From Candidatus Eiseniibacteriota bacterium (GTDB lineage: Bacteria > JAFGKV01), in NCBI GenBank assembly GCA_025453925.1, contig JALOPK010000057.1:1-13800 (forward strand): 13,800 nucleotides of DNA, read 5' to 3'. Below, piece after piece: positions 13,761-13,800 of this stretch. The notes below the pieces were generated by a model, which had not been told where the DNA came from, did no database searches, and was given only the letters and a program-made list of their open reading frames with translations. Numbering within the stretch: the first letter of the stretch is position 1; every line of letters begins with the position of its first letter. The position numbers and the translations under genes were made by a program.

Positions 13761-13800
13761 CAAGACACGGGGTTGCCGGTCCGCCCGTTTCCATCGAGAA
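13757..13800 (+). CDS. Start of a downstream gene, probably ABC transporter ATPase (3' end outside window)
   Basis: The ATG at 13757 overlaps the GntR stop by 4 bases and has GGGAGG 6 bases upstream. Only 14 full codons are visible (MTRHGVAGPPVSIE). An xVSIE strand at this place fits the first beta strand of an ABC ATPase, and genes after YtrA-type regulators commonly encode one. The identity is inferred from context, not from sequence motifs. Confidence 0.5.
   Translation, partial: MTRHGVAGPPVSIE

Overview
The window is GC-rich, densely coding bacterial DNA. It carries ten complete genes and two genes cut by the edges. A SurA-type periplasmic chaperone, a lipobox-bearing metal-binding lipoprotein and several signal peptides point to a diderm (Gram-negative type) bacterium. 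The short GGG-TSGATY-style secreted-protein motif at 881-1447 resembles proteins I associate with Eisenbacteria, Gemmatimonadota and related uncultured phyla. That placement is a weak inference.

Left part (1-2463): the 3' end of a TldD/PmbA-family gene (+) converges on a small secreted protein (minus, 881-1447) across a GC hairpin. Further right, also on minus, is a divergent protein with the layout of an ATP-grasp/D-Ala-D-Ala ligase but with eroded catalytic motifs (1669-2463).

Centre (2663-10089): five plus-strand genes lie head to tail and probably form one operon. They are mfd (transcription-repair coupling factor), a SurA-like parvulin chaperone, and a complete zinc/manganese-type ABC importer made of lipoprotein, ATPase and permease. 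The first four genes are separated by 4 bases or overlap; a 37-base gap precedes the permease. Coupling DNA repair, envelope folding and metal uptake in one transcript is the main organisational feature.

Right part (10151-13800): a minus-strand gene encodes a predicted exported protein of 558 residues with three tandem copies of a Cys-containing unit of about 118 residues. I cannot assign it to a family, and it is the best candidate here for something undescribed. Its upstream region carries a perfect 10-bp inverted repeat and a second, wider one. Next is a PAS-GGDEF diguanylate cyclase (minus), preceded by a perfect 8-bp-arm palindrome. Last is a YtrA-type GntR repressor (+) with a near-consensus promoter and a palindrome at the expected transcription start. 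Its stop codon overlaps the start of a gene that runs off the window, by context probably an ABC-transporter ATPase.

I see no rRNA, tRNA, CRISPR array, insertion sequence or phage gene.
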